The position numbers were made by a program, and so were the translations under genes. From Enhygromyxa salina (GTDB lineage Bacteria; Myxococcota_A; Polyangia; Nannocystales; Nannocystaceae): a stretch of 64,000 nucleotides of DNA. The stretch spans positions 62,001-126,000 of the forward strand of contig NZ_PVNK01000165.1 of the NCBI RefSeq assembly GCF_002994615.1, written 5' to 3'. This document shows positions 42,615 to 51,709 of this stretch, one piece after another; position 1 is the first letter of the stretch; every line of letters begins with the position of its first letter. The notes under the pieces were generated by a model, which saw only the letters and a list, made by a program, of their open reading frames with translations, did no database searches and was not told the DNA's origin.

Positions 42615-43652
42615 TCAGTCCAGCGCGGCAAAGGCCTCGAGCGCCCGCGCGAGCGCTCGCTCGTCGAGCCGACCGAGCTGGTGGGCGAGGCTCTGGCCGA
42701 GGGTCGGGAAGTCGAGCTCGACGCCACGCTCGCCCCGATCCGCCGCCGCGACGGCGTCGTGCGGGCCCTCGAAGGTCTCGTCGAAGACCGCCCGATGGAT
42801 GAGCCCGACCAGGTCGTCCAGATCGATGAAGCCCGAGCTGGCGACGTGCTGCTCGAGCCGCCGACGCGCGCCGCGAACGAGGGGATGCCGCGCGCTGACG
42901 ACCACGCCAGTTTGGAGGGTGACCACGCGCCTGCCTGCGCCGCGGACTTGGGTCAGCGCCGCGGCGGCCTCGCGCGTGGACGAGGCGACGATGACGATGA
43001 CCGCGGGCAGCGTCGCGGATCGGGCCTCACACGCGCGGGCGAGCGCTTCGGAGGCCCCGCCGATGTGGACGGTCGCCTCGGCGCCTCCAGCCTCGCGCAG
43101 CTCGTTGCCGCCGGTGGTCCAAAACGCCGCGAGCTGCTCGGCGAGCAGGCCGCGGGTGCCGGTGATCCGCAGCGATTTGGGCGCGCGCCCGCGGACACGG
43201 GCGTGCCGACGCAGATCGATCGCCGTCCGCAGGTGTCGCTGACGAAACATTCGCTCGAGCATCGCCTCGACCGCCGCGCCCGCGAGCGGCCAGCTCAGAC
43301 GGTGCAGCGGCAGGCGCAGCTCGACCTGGTCGCGCAGCGTCGACCCGCCGCCGGGGGCGTCGTCGAAGCGATGGACGTGGCGCCAGCTAGCGAAGGGGCT
43401 GCGCTCGGCGACATCCACGAACTGCCGCCCGGCCTCGAACTCGCAGTGCCGCGCGACCCAGTTGACGTGCAAGGGCCCCTGATGAACGCGAAAGTGGAGC
43501 CGATCACCGTCTTCGATGGTCCCGCGCCGCGCGACGATCGACATGCGCTCCCAGGTCGGCGCCAGCCGCTCGAAGGCCCCGGGCCGCGCGTGCCAGGCGA
43601 ACAGCTCGGCGCGGGCGAGCGGAACGGTCAAGCTGCGCTCGAAGCGATGCAC
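42615..43652 (-). CDS. SRPBCC domain fused to degenerate SDR (TIGR01777-like)
   Basis: A 345-residue protein starting at GTG. Residues 1-150 are a START/polyketide-cyclase-like SRPBCC domain (FERSLTVPLARAELFAWHAR, DQVELRLPLHRLSWPLAGAA), as found at the end of many TIGR01777 NAD-dependent epimerases. Residues 160-340 resemble the SDR part in reduced form: LRITGTRGLLAEQLAAFWTT aligns with the VTGASGLVGraLvpfL nucleotide loop but lacks the third Gly, and the remainder is short, with GFIDLDDLVGLIHRAVF near the end. The catalytic Tyr-x-x-x-Lys is not visible. Domain order is inverted and the SDR is probably inactive. Function unknown. Confidence 0.7.
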   Translation of the reverse strand: MHRFERSLTVPLARAELFAWHARPGAFERLAPTWERMSIVARRGTIEDGDRLHFRVHQGPLHVNWVARHCEFEAGRQFVDVAERSPFASWRHVHRFDDAPGGGSTLRDQVELRLPLHRLSWPLAGAAVEAMLERMFRQRHLRTAIDLRRHARVRGRAPKSLRITGTRGLLAEQLAAFWTTGGNELREAGGAEATVHIGGASEALARACEARSATLPAVIVIVASSTREAAAALTQVRGAGRRVVTLQTGVVVSARHPLVRGARRRLEQHVASSGFIDLDDLVGLIHRAVFDETFEGPHDAVAAADRGERGVELDFPTLGQSLAHQLGRLDERALARALEAFAALD

Positions 43653-43698
43653 GCTCGCAGCGTGACACGCCCACGCGCCGATGCACGGGCAGCGGCTG

Positions 43699-45120
43699 TC
43701 AGGGACTGGAGATCATCGCGCGCAACCCGTGGCCACCGACGATGATGTCGTCGACGCTGTCGTCGTTGAGATCGGCGGCGATGATCACCGACAGGCCCGC
43801 GAAGCCATTGAACCACACCAGGGTCTGCGCGGTGAATTGACCCGGCGTGTCGGGGCTGTTGCGCAGAGCCAGCACGCTCTGGTCGTCGAAGTTGATGACG
43901 ACGAGATCGGTGACTCCGTCGCTGTCGAGATCGCTTGCGACCGCCCCGACGGGCTTGTCGCCCACGGACAGGGCGACGCCCGGCGCGAGCAGGCCCCCGG
44001 CGCCGTCGCTCGGGATCACGTGGAGGCTGTCGGTGTTCTCGAGCACCGCGGCGAGGTCGAGGTGGCCGTCGAGGTCGAAGTCGGCGAGGACGGCGGAGCG
44101 AGGCATGCCGGGGACCTCGTAGACCAGGGGCGCGGCGAACTGCCCCGGCCCGTTGTCGTGGAGGATCGTGATCCGCTGGCCGCTGTGATTGGCGACCGCG
44201 AGATCGAGCGCGCCGCCGGGGTCGGCGAGCCCGAGCTCGAGCTCGACGGGCTCGTCGCCGCCGGCCGCGAAGGCGGTCGGCAGACCGAAGCCGCCGCCGC
44301 CGTCGCCGAGCAGCACGGCGACGCTGTTGGCCGCGGTCAGGGCGACGACGGCGTCGAGCGAGGCCCCGGCGTCGAGCTTGGCGAGCCGTACTCGCTGAGG
44401 TTGATCGCCGACGACGAAGCCGACCGGGGGCGCAAAATTTCCTCCGCCGAGGGATCGATACACGAACAATGTGTCGCTCTGGCTGTTGGTGACGACGAGA
44501 TCGGCGAGGCCATCGCCGTTGAGGTCGCCGGCCGCGGCGCCGCGGAAGTCGCCGGTGCCCTCGGGCAGATCCGACTCGAGGGGGAACTCGCCCGTTCCGT
44601 CACCGAACAACACGAGGACGTCGTCCTTGCGACCGACGCCGAGATCCATGTGGCCGTCGCCGTCAAAGTCGGCGGCCGCGAGCGCCTCGACGGCAAAGGT
44701 TGCGAGGAGATCGGAGTACTTGAAGCACAGCTCGCCTGGATCGACGCTCCCGTCCCCGCAGCTTGGGTCGGGGTCGGGGCCGGTATCGGTGTCGCCCGTG
44801 TCGGAGCTGTCGCCGGTGTCGGAGCTGTCGCCTGTGTCGGAGGAGTCCGAGCCGTCGGAGGAGTCCGAGCCGTCCGAGGTGTCAGAAGTATCGGAGGAGT
44901 CCGAGGCTCCGGACGTGGCAGTGCCCGAACTCTCGGTTTCGTCCATGGTGTGCTCGCCGTCGCCGTTTTCGCTGGTGGCGAACGACTGGTCATTGAGCCC
45001 GAGGTAGTCGGGGTTGGGGCCATGGCACGCGCTGGCCAGTGAAAGGATGAATCCACCACACACGAATGCTCGCGCAAAATATAACGATGCGTTTGAACGA
45101 CTTTGCATGCGAACCTTCAA
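43699..45120 (-). CDS. FG-GAP/VCBS-repeat lipoprotein
   Basis: A 473-residue exported protein. The N-terminal signal ends in ILSLASAC with lipidated Cys32. A Ser/Asp/Thr linker (SDSSDTSDTSDGSDSS-type, residues about 60-115) leads to a beta-propeller of repeats such as AADFDGDGHMDLGVGR, AGDLNGDGLADLVVTN and ASDLDSDGVTDLVVIN, each with the calcium-binding DxDxDG of FG-GAP/VCBS repeats, ending in AADLNDDSVDDIIVGG. Integrin-like surface adhesion or polysaccharide binding is the usual role. ATG 45120 (or 45108); it is divergent from the PEGA gene with only about 34 bases between the starts. Confidence 0.85.
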   Translation of the reverse strand: MKVRMQSRSNASLYFARAFVCGGFILSLASACHGPNPDYLGLNDQSFATSENGDGEHTMDETESSGTATSGASDSSDTSDTSDGSDSSDGSDSSDTGDSSDTGDSSDTGDTDTGPDPDPSCGDGSVDPGELCFKYSDLLATFAVEALAAADFDGDGHMDLGVGRKDDVLVLFGDGTGEFPLESDLPEGTGDFRGAAAGDLNGDGLADLVVTNSQSDTLFVYRSLGGGNFAPPVGFVVGDQPQRVRLAKLDAGASLDAVVALTAANSVAVLLGDGGGGFGLPTAFAAGGDEPVELELGLADPGGALDLAVANHSGQRITILHDNGPGQFAAPLVYEVPGMPRSAVLADFDLDGHLDLAAVLENTDSLHVIPSDGAGGLLAPGVALSVGDKPVGAVASDLDSDGVTDLVVINFDDQSVLALRNSPDTPGQFTAQTLVWFNGFAGLSVIIAADLNDDSVDDIIVGGHGLRAMISSP

Positions 45121-45154
45121 CTGCTCTTTTTCCTTAGCATGCTACCTTGACCCC

Positions 45155-46147
45155 GTGTCTGGATGGATACGCGCAACGATGTGCGTCGCACTTGGGCTCG
45201 GGTCGCAGCTCGCGGCGGGCCAGGCGCTCGCGGCGGGACCGGCCGAGGCCACGCCGATCGGGATCGCACCGATCAACTACAGCGGTGACCTGCCCTCGCA
45301 CATGCAGTCCGACATCGAGGCGGCCGTCGCCGAGGCGATTGAGCGGATCGATCGTCGGGCCGTATTCCTCGACCCTGAGTGCCAGACGAGTCGCTGTGGC
45401 GCGGACGTCGACCACGTGCTCGTGCTGAGCGTGGGCGTCGACGAGCGTGACTATCAGATCGACGTCGAGGTCTACTCGACCCGAGATGACCGCCAACTCG
45501 CCGAGGCCTCGGAGCTGTGTGACATGTGCGGGCACAGCGAGGTGCTCGAGACGATCGAGGCCCAGGTCACAACCTTGCGTGCGGCGCTCGAGCGCGACGA
45601 GGCCGCGCCGCAGGTCCGGGTCGAGGGCTCGCCGCCCGGCGCGACAGTGATCCTCGACGGTCAGCAAGTCGGCCAGGCCCCGCTGACAGCCGAGGTCACG
45701 CCCGGCGTCCACGAGCTCGAGCTCCGGGCGCCCGAACGCAACGCGCAGATCTACAAGTGGGAGGCGACCCTCGGCGTCGAGGAGGTCTTCGTCTACGAGC
45801 TGTCCGAGGCCCAGGCCCAGCGCAGGGGCGGACGCGGGCTCTCGATCGCCGGGTGGGTCAGCTTCGGGCTCGGGCTCGCGGGCGTCGGCGCGGGCGTGGC
45901 CTTGGTCGTGATCGACGGCCGCGACTACGGCCCGACCTGTAGTCTCGAGGTCCGCGATGTGAACGGCGCGTGCCCCAACATCTACAAGACCGCGCGCGCG
46001 GGCTTCGTCGGCCTCGGCCTCGGCGGCGTCGCGCTGGCGGCCGGGACCGGGTTGGTCATCGAGGCCAGGCGCAAGCGCAAGCGCCAGGCCTCCGCTGCGG
46101 TGGCGCGCCTGCAGCCGAGCCTCGGAGGCTTCACGCTGCAGTTTTGA
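45155..46147 (+). CDS. PEGA-domain exported protein with C-terminal membrane helices
   Basis: A 330-residue protein from GTG 45155 (ATG 45179 is also possible). The start SGWIRATMCVALGLGSQLAA forms a signal peptide. Residues about 150-190, VRVEGSPPGATVILDGQQVG, form a PEGA domain (the SPpGA.v..dG..vG..P pattern). Two hydrophobic segments follow, IAGWVSFGLGLAGVGAGVAL and FVGLGLGGVALAAGTGLVIE, with a small loop holding two cysteines between them. This architecture is very common in myxobacteria; the function is unknown, probably envelope-associated. Confidence 0.75.
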   Translation: MSGWIRATMCVALGLGSQLAAGQALAAGPAEATPIGIAPINYSGDLPSHMQSDIEAAVAEAIERIDRRAVFLDPECQTSRCGADVDHVLVLSVGVDERDYQIDVEVYSTRDDRQLAEASELCDMCGHSEVLETIEAQVTTLRAALERDEAAPQVRVEGSPPGATVILDGQQVGQAPLTAEVTPGVHELELRAPERNAQIYKWEATLGVEEVFVYELSEAQAQRRGGRGLSIAGWVSFGLGLAGVGAGVALVVIDGRDYGPTCSLEVRDVNGACPNIYKTARAGFVGLGLGGVALAAGTGLVIEARRKRKRQASAAVARLQPSLGGFTLQF

Positions 46148-46219
46148 GCGTCCGATCGCCGGGTCTGGCCGCCGCCCGGGCTGTGGTGTAAAAGCCCGCA
46201 GGAGCCACCGGACAGCGAT

Positions 46220-46945
46220 ATGGGTCGTACCTTCGAGAATCGAAAGCTGGCGATGATGAAGCGCGGGGACCGCGACGCGAAGGCGTTCACCCGCGCGGGC
46301 CGACAGATCAGCATGGCGGTGAAGTCCGGCGGTGCCGACCCCGACGGCAACCCGGGCCTGCGCCGCGCGATCCAAAACGCGCGCGCCGTAAACATGCCCA
46401 AGGACAAGATCCAAGGCGCGATCGACAAGGCCGCCGGGCTCGGCGACGTCGACGGGTACGAGACCGTGTTCTACGAGGGCTACGGGCCCCACGGGATCGC
46501 GATGATGGTCGAGACCGCGACCGACAACCCGACCCGGACCGTGGCCAACCTCCGCTTCGCTTTCAAGAAGGGCAGCGGCAACCTCGGCAACTCGGGCAGC
46601 GTCGCGTTCATGTTCGATCAGCTCGGGGTGTTCCGCCTCGACCCCGAGGGCCTCGACCGCGACGAGCTCGAGCTCGAGCTGATCGACCACGGCCTCGAGC
46701 AGCTCGACGACGGCATCAACGACGACGGCGACCCGGTCCTGATCTTGCGCTGCGCGCGTGAGGACTTCGGCAACCTCCAGTCCGGACTCGAGGCCAAGAA
46801 GATCGCGGTCGCGTCATCGGGCTTCGAGTGGGTGCCGAAGACGACGACCGAGCTCTCGGACGAGGACACCGACGAGGTCCTCGAGCTGATCGACCGGCTC
46901 GAGCAAGACGACGACGTCCAGGTCGTGTTTCACAACCTCGGCTAG
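46220..46945 (+). CDS. YebC/PmpR-family protein
   Basis: A 241-residue protein of the YebC/TACO1 family, known either as a transcriptional regulator or, in recent work on the family, as a translation factor for proline-rich stretches. Diagnostic blocks: GRTFENRKLAMMKRGDRDAK, GGADPDGNPGLRRAIQNARA, NMPKDKIQGAIDKA and VFYEGYGPHGIAMMVETATD NPTRT. The length is standard. It is monocistronic; the start ATG 46220 follows the PEGA gene by about 70 bases containing GGAG at 46200. Confidence 0.93.
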   Translation: MGRTFENRKLAMMKRGDRDAKAFTRAGRQISMAVKSGGADPDGNPGLRRAIQNARAVNMPKDKIQGAIDKAAGLGDVDGYETVFYEGYGPHGIAMMVETATDNPTRTVANLRFAFKKGSGNLGNSGSVAFMFDQLGVFRLDPEGLDRDELELELIDHGLEQLDDGINDDGDPVLILRCAREDFGNLQSGLEAKKIAVASSGFEWVPKTTTELSDEDTDEVLELIDRLEQDDDVQVVFHNLG

Positions 46946-46948
46946 AAC

Positions 46949-47150
46949 GGGTTGTCTATGACCCCCACAAGCGTCAGCGACTTTGCCACGCACGGCCGCA
47001 AGCGGCCGGTCGGTCGGTCGCTGCGCTCCCTCCCTCGGTGGGCTGGCGTTAGCTTCGCAATGGTCTGCGTGGCCCCCTAGAAGGGGGCGGGTTGGCTATG
47101 ACCCCCGTAGGCGTCAGCGACTTTTACGCATGGTCGCAAGCGGCCGGTTG
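46949..47150. repeat. Diverged direct repeat pair around a hairpin
   Basis: Two copies of about 62 bases at 46949-47010 and 47088-47150 share CGGGTTG..TATGACCCCC, then GCGTCAGCGACTTT and CGCAAGCGGCCGGT. Between them lies a hairpin GCCCCCT..AGGGGGC at 47071-47088 whose loop contains the CTAG tetranucleotide. The first copy follows the yebC stop directly. The pair may be a terminator region duplicated, or a third small repeat family. Confidence 0.65.
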
Positions 47151-47185
47151 GAGGGGCTTTGACGCAGTGTAGCTTTCAGTGCCGC

Positions 47186-47977
47186 TCACGGGGTCTCGAT
47201 CACGGTTTGTAGCTCGATCAAGCCGGCGGCCTCGAGGCGCTGCTCGACGTTGGCCGGGAACACGGCGTACTTGTAGAAGTCGTGTAGATCTCGGATCGAG
47301 AGCGCGCGGGTGGTCTTGTTTGGTCGGCCCAGGTCGAGGGTCACCTGCTGGCCCATGACCCCGATCAGCAGGCGCAGCATCTCGACCCGGCTCATGACTC
47401 GGCCCACGCCCTTCCACTGGTAGGGGGAATTGTCGGCGTTGTGGGCGAGGATCGCCCGAAGCGCGCGCCTGTCGACGTAGAGCGTGGCGGCGGGCTCGGA
47501 GTGCAAGAAGCCGTTGTTGATCATGGCCCCTTTGAGCGAGGGCCAGATCGACCAGACATACTCGTTGAACGCGTGCTGCTCGAACTGTTCGTCGCTGAGG
47601 ATCCCGGTGTTGACCTCGCGCTTGAGCTGGATGATGAGACCGGAGTTGACGGCGTCGTCGTCGAAGCTACCTCTGAGCAGGTTGGTGAGCGCCGAGTGGA
47701 GCGGGCCCGAGGCATAGGCGATCAACTGGAGCGGCCCCGGGGGGACACCCAGGGCCTTCGCCCAGCGCGCCAACGCGTGCTTGTCGGTCGCGGGCAACGC
47801 CTTGTGACCATAGACGAGCTCGGTCCGCGACGCGTCGACCATTGGACATCGAATTCGACCGGTCCGGAGGTGAACCCCGCGGGCCTCGAGCTTCATGGCC
47901 CGGGCGATGCGAAAGGCAATCGAGACCTCGCGATAGCCGTGGTAGTTTGTCTCTATCTGGCGCGGTGTCATCGGCAT
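47186..47977 (-). CDS. Conserved-looking protein of unknown function
   Basis: A soluble protein of 263 residues from ATG 47977 (MPMTPRQIETNYHGYREVSI). Longer starts exist at 47992 and 48043; the chosen start has GGAG nine bases upstream. Helical, with no signal peptide, membrane segment or recognised motif; visible stretches include PLKGAMIN-like and DLHDFYKYAVFPANVEQRLE near the C-terminus. Codon use is less biased to GC than neighbouring genes, which may indicate a more recent arrival. No operon partner. Confidence 0.6.
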   Translation of the reverse strand: MPMTPRQIETNYHGYREVSIAFRIARAMKLEARGVHLRTGRIRCPMVDASRTELVYGHKALPATDKHALARWAKALGVPPGPLQLIAYASGPLHSALTNLLRGSFDDDAVNSGLIIQLKREVNTGILSDEQFEQHAFNEYVWSIWPSLKGAMINNGFLHSEPAATLYVDRRALRAILAHNADNSPYQWKGVGRVMSRVEMLRLLIGVMGQQVTLDLGRPNKTTRALSIRDLHDFYKYAVFPANVEQRLEAAGLIELQTVIETP

Positions 47978-48101
47978 GTGCTCGCTCTCCATTGTTGGCG
48001 ACGCCAATGAAAGAGGATATGCGACATGTCGGTCACAGACCAATCGCCAGACTCGCCCCGCAAAGATATCCGCTCATCGGCGCGCGGGCCGATCGCCGCC
48101 G

Positions 48102-49331
48102 CTACTTCGGGGGCGGGCGCCAGGGCCTGCGCGTGCGGCAGCCGGGCTCATTGTCGCCGCATTTCATGCGGACGTGAATGTGGCCATCGTGGCCCTTGGA
48201 GTGACGCACGATCTTCTTGCCCTTGGTGCCCGAGCGCAGCGGCCAGGTGATGATCTCGTCGAGCTCCTCGGCGCTGACGCCCATCGACATCGCGGCGTAG
48301 TAGAGGTGGCGCTGGAGGTCGTGATCCAAGAAGATCATCGAGACCTCGCCGGTCGCGAGGAAGGCGTCGATCAGGGCCCAGGTCGCGCGCCAGTCGATCT
48401 GCTCGGGCGGCGGGTCGATCATCGTGTTGAACCACGGCAGCATCGGCACGCGAATGTCGACGTCGCGGCCCGACTGGTGCGAGCGGTGCGGAGGAAAGCG
48501 GCGCCCGTGAGGCCGGCTGATCGAGCCGACGAAGATCTCGCCCGCGTAGCCCGTGTCGCGGCGAAAGTTGGCGAACGCGGTCACGATGACCTCGATCGCG
48601 TGGCTGCTGCCGTGGGCGATGCGATCGAAGCGGCGGGTGTAGAGCTGGGGGATCTCGGGTAGCTGGCAGGGCTCGCCCTTGATCCGGCCGCGGTTGGGGT
48701 GGCCGTGGCTGAGCGCGCCCTGGGGGATGTCGAGCCACGCGGGGTCGATCTCGGGCCCGGGGAAGCGGTTGACGGTCCACGGGATCGCCGGGTCGACCCA
48801 CACGAGCAGCTCGCGCTCGGGGGCGAGCTCGTCGAGGCTGTCGGCGTTGGCGGCGTTGTTGTAGGACTTGAGATCGCGGACGTCGACGCGGTGGTCGACG
48901 GCCACGCTCTCCCAGGTGTCGCCTTCACGGGCCACGTAGGTGATCGGCTCGCGCGGGGGCGGGACGCGGGTCGCCTTGAGCCGCAGCTCGACGCCCTCGC
49001 GGAGGAATTTTCGCTTCCGCGCGAGGGTCTTGGGGTTCCACTGGCGCAGCATCTTCGCGTCGGTGCCGTAGCGCGCGGCGAGGTCAGCCTTGGTCTCGCG
49101 GGGGCCGGTGGTGTGGCGGATCCAGCGGGGGCGGTCGAGGTGCTCGGTCTGATCGCCCCGCCAGTAGCGCTGCCAGGCCGGGACCTCGACGGGCTCGGCC
49201 GCGATCGCGGGCAGCCAGGTGGCCTGGACGTACTCGTTGGGGTCGGCGCCCGCGGGCAGCTCGAGCATCGCGCTCGGCTCGAGCGCGAGGGAAGAAGCGA
49301 GCAATAGCGCGATCGCCGACATCCGCAGCAC
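48102..49331 (-). CDS. MepA-like murein endopeptidase (M74) with LysM-like domains
   Basis: A 409-residue exported protein (GTG start 49331, or ATG 49322; signal MSAIALLLASSLALEPSAML). Two LysM-like segments follow: RHTTGPRETKADLAARYGTD and YVAREGDTWESVAVDHRVDV. The C-terminal domain from about 200 is the penicillin-insensitive murein endopeptidase: SISRPHGRRFPPHRSHQSGR DVDIR with the HxxHxSGxDxDI zinc motif, and HDGHIHVRMKC, the second His-x-His ligand block of MepA. It cleaves D-Ala-meso-DAP cross-links in peptidoglycan. It is a single gene; LysM modules would keep it on the cell wall. Confidence 0.85.
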   Translation of the reverse strand: MLRMSAIALLLASSLALEPSAMLELPAGADPNEYVQATWLPAIAAEPVEVPAWQRYWRGDQTEHLDRPRWIRHTTGPRETKADLAARYGTDAKMLRQWNPKTLARKRKFLREGVELRLKATRVPPPREPITYVAREGDTWESVAVDHRVDVRDLKSYNNAANADSLDELAPERELLVWVDPAIPWTVNRFPGPEIDPAWLDIPQGALSHGHPNRGRIKGEPCQLPEIPQLYTRRFDRIAHGSSHAIEVIVTAFANFRRDTGYAGEIFVGSISRPHGRRFPPHRSHQSGRDVDIRVPMLPWFNTMIDPPPEQIDWRATWALIDAFLATGEVSMIFLDHDLQRHLYYAAMSMGVSAEELDEIITWPLRSGTKGKKIVRHSKGHDGHIHVRMKCGDNEPGCRTRRPWRPPPK

Positions 49332-49669
49332 AGTAACGCTAGCAAGGGATCAGCTCGCTGCCCACACATAATCCGCGGCCGCCGTCGTCGGCGCGCCGAA
49401 CAGGTCATCGCGCCCATGAACTCGGCGAAGTGATGGCGATGACGATGGCGATGGCGATGACGATGACGAAGTGGCCCTGTGCGCCACGAGCCAGACCTCG
49501 GCTCGCAGCGCTGACCGAGACAAAGGTAGATCATGGGCGCCAGCGAGAAGAGCCTTGCGCGTAAACCCCGGGGGCCTCGCCGGTCCGCCGCCTGAAGGTG
49601 AGTCGAATGTGGCGGGCTCGGAGTCGCTCATGACGAGCGCGAGGCCAGCGAAGCCAGGTCAGGTGTGCG
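49332..49669. other. 338-base intergenic region with GATGGC simple repeats
   Basis: The region separates divergently transcribed genes. At 49433-49468 it contains ATGGCGATGACG-type 6-base simple repeats. A 93-residue minus-strand frame is open but has no protein-like features. No promoter consensus is obvious on either strand. Confidence 0.5.
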
Positions 49670-51694
49670 ATGCTCCGCCCGATGACCTCTCTTGCGTTGC
49701 CTCGGACCTTGACCCTCGCGACTGCGCTGCTCCTGCTCGCTTGCACCGACGACCTCAGCACCGACGCAGCCGACGACCTCAGCGAGACCGGCGAGACCGA
49801 CGAGACCGACGAGACTGGCGACGAGGACGGCGACAGCACCGAGGTCGATCCCGAGGTCGTGTGGCCGATCCTCGACTGCGATCCCTTGGTCCCGGACTAC
49901 TGCGGCTTCCCCTATCCGAACAACGTGTTCTCAATCGACGATCCCGACTCGCCGACCGGTCGGAGGCTCGCGTTCACCGAGGCGCTGGTGCCCGCGGGCG
50001 CGGGCTACCAGCCCGACCCCGACGTGTGGCTCGACAGCGACGGGTTCTCGCCCGCGGGCTCGATGTTGGCCTACTTCCCCGGCGTGTCGGTCGAGGGCCT
50101 GCCCTCGCCGACCACGATCGAGGCCTCGCTCGCCGCCGACTCGCCGACGATCCTGCTAAACGCCGACAGCGGGGCCCGCGTGCCGCACTGGGCCGAGCTC
50201 GACATGTCGCACGGCGACGACGGGCGGCGGGCGTTCATCATCCGCCCGGCGGTCCGGCTCGAGCCCGAGACCCGCTACATCGTGGCGGTCCGCGGCCTCG
50301 TCGATCAAGGCGGCGCGGCGATCGAGGCGAGCCCGGGCTTCGCCGCGCTGCGCGACATCAGCCCGAGCGAAGACCCCTCGATCGAGGCCCGGCGGGGGCT
50401 CTACGCCGACATCTTCTTGCGCCTCGGCGACGCGGGGATCGGCCGCGACGACCTCCAGCTGGCGTGGGACTTCACGACCGCGAGCGACGCCAACCTCACC
50501 GAGCGCCTGGTCCACATCCGCGACGAGGGCCTCGCGCTGTTCGACGAGGACCCGCAGTTCAGCATCGTCGAGGTCGAGCTCGACCCCGGGCCGGGCCTCG
50601 CGATGCGGGTCACGGGTGAGCTGCAGGTCCCGCTCTACCTCGACGATCCCGGGCCGGCCGGGCGCATGACCTTTGGCGCCGACGGCCTGCCCGAGCCGAA
50701 CGGGACGACCACCTATCCCTTCATGGTCCTGATCCCGACCGAGGCCTTCAGCGAGCCGGCCGGGCTCATGCAATTTGGCCACGGCCTGTTCGGCTCCTAC
50801 GAGGGCGTCGACGACTCGCTGCTGACGGGCCTCGCCGTCGACTACAACTTCGTGGTGTTCGCAACCTCGTGGCTCGGCATGTCCAACCAAGATCTGGCTC
50901 AGATCGTGTCGGTGCTGCAGACCGCCCGGCTCGACGACTTCGCGACGATCGCCGATCGCCTCAGTCAGGGGGTGTTCAACGGCCTCGCGGCCATGCGGAT
51001 GATGCGAGGGTCATTTGCGAATGCGCCCGAGATCGTCGGGCCAAACATGGAGCCGCTGCTGATCGACGCCGATCGCAGCTACTTCTTCGGGGCCAGCCTC
51101 GGCGGGATCATGGGCTCGACCTACATGGCCTTGACGACCGACGTCGAGCGCGGGGCGCTCGGGGTTCCGGGGCAGCCCTACGGCCTGTTGCTCAACCGCA
51201 GCGAGGCCTTCGTCGAGCTCGGGACGCTGTCGAACCAGGCCTACGACGACAAGCTCGATCTGCGCTTCTCGCTCGAGATGATGCAGCTCCTGTGGGATCG
51301 CGCCGAGCCGAGCGGGTTCTCGCGCCACGTGGTCCACGACCCGCTCCCGGGCACCAGCCCCCACGAGGTCATCGTCCTCGCCGCGCTCGGCGATCACCTG
51401 GTCACCAACTTTGGCACCCACGTCATGGCCCGTGAGCTCGGGATCCCGCAGCTCGAGCCGATCGTCCGCCCGGTGTTTGGGATCGACGAGGTCGCGCAGC
51501 CCTACGCGGGCTCGGCCTTGATCGAGTACGACTTCGGCCTCCCGCCGATCCCGCTGACCAACGTGCCGATGACGGCCGGCAGCGATCCCCACGGCGCCCT
51601 GGCCGACGTGCCCAACGCGCTCTACACGGTCGAGCAGTTCCTGCGGACGGGCGTGGTCGAGAGCTTCTGCAACGGGGTCTGCGATCCGAGCTGA
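49670..51694 (+). CDS. Lipoprotein with alpha/beta-hydrolase-like domain
   Basis: A 674-residue exported protein. MTSLALPRTLTLATALLLLAC is a lipoprotein signal with Cys25 (start ATG 49670 or 49682). A short acidic Thr/Asp linker (DDLSETGETDETDETGDEDG) follows. The N-terminal third contains AFIIRPAVRLEPETRYIVAV, an Ig-like stretch typical of VolA-type and virulence-factor lipases. In the C-terminal half, FFGASLGGIMGSTYMALTTD has the G-x-S-x-G nucleophile elbow of serine hydrolases, with possible acid and His residues in AALGDHLVTNFGTHVMAREL. Secreted lipase or esterase activity is inferred. Confidence 0.75.
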   Translation: MLRPMTSLALPRTLTLATALLLLACTDDLSTDAADDLSETGETDETDETGDEDGDSTEVDPEVVWPILDCDPLVPDYCGFPYPNNVFSIDDPDSPTGRRLAFTEALVPAGAGYQPDPDVWLDSDGFSPAGSMLAYFPGVSVEGLPSPTTIEASLAADSPTILLNADSGARVPHWAELDMSHGDDGRRAFIIRPAVRLEPETRYIVAVRGLVDQGGAAIEASPGFAALRDISPSEDPSIEARRGLYADIFLRLGDAGIGRDDLQLAWDFTTASDANLTERLVHIRDEGLALFDEDPQFSIVEVELDPGPGLAMRVTGELQVPLYLDDPGPAGRMTFGADGLPEPNGTTTYPFMVLIPTEAFSEPAGLMQFGHGLFGSYEGVDDSLLTGLAVDYNFVVFATSWLGMSNQDLAQIVSVLQTARLDDFATIADRLSQGVFNGLAAMRMMRGSFANAPEIVGPNMEPLLIDADRSYFFGASLGGIMGSTYMALTTDVERGALGVPGQPYGLLLNRSEAFVELGTLSNQAYDDKLDLRFSLEMMQLLWDRAEPSGFSRHVVHDPLPGTSPHEVIVLAALGDHLVTNFGTHVMARELGIPQLEPIVRPVFGIDEVAQPYAGSALIEYDFGLPPIPLTNVPMTAGSDPHGALADVPNALYTVEQFLRTGVVESFCNGVCDPS

Positions 51695-51709
51695 CCTCGT
51701 TGAGGCTTG

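Noticed and set aside
39299-42727. A 1142-codon open frame on the minus strand
   Set aside because: Antisense shadow of the two type VI island genes, produced by high GC content; Arg/Asp/Leu-rich without motifs.
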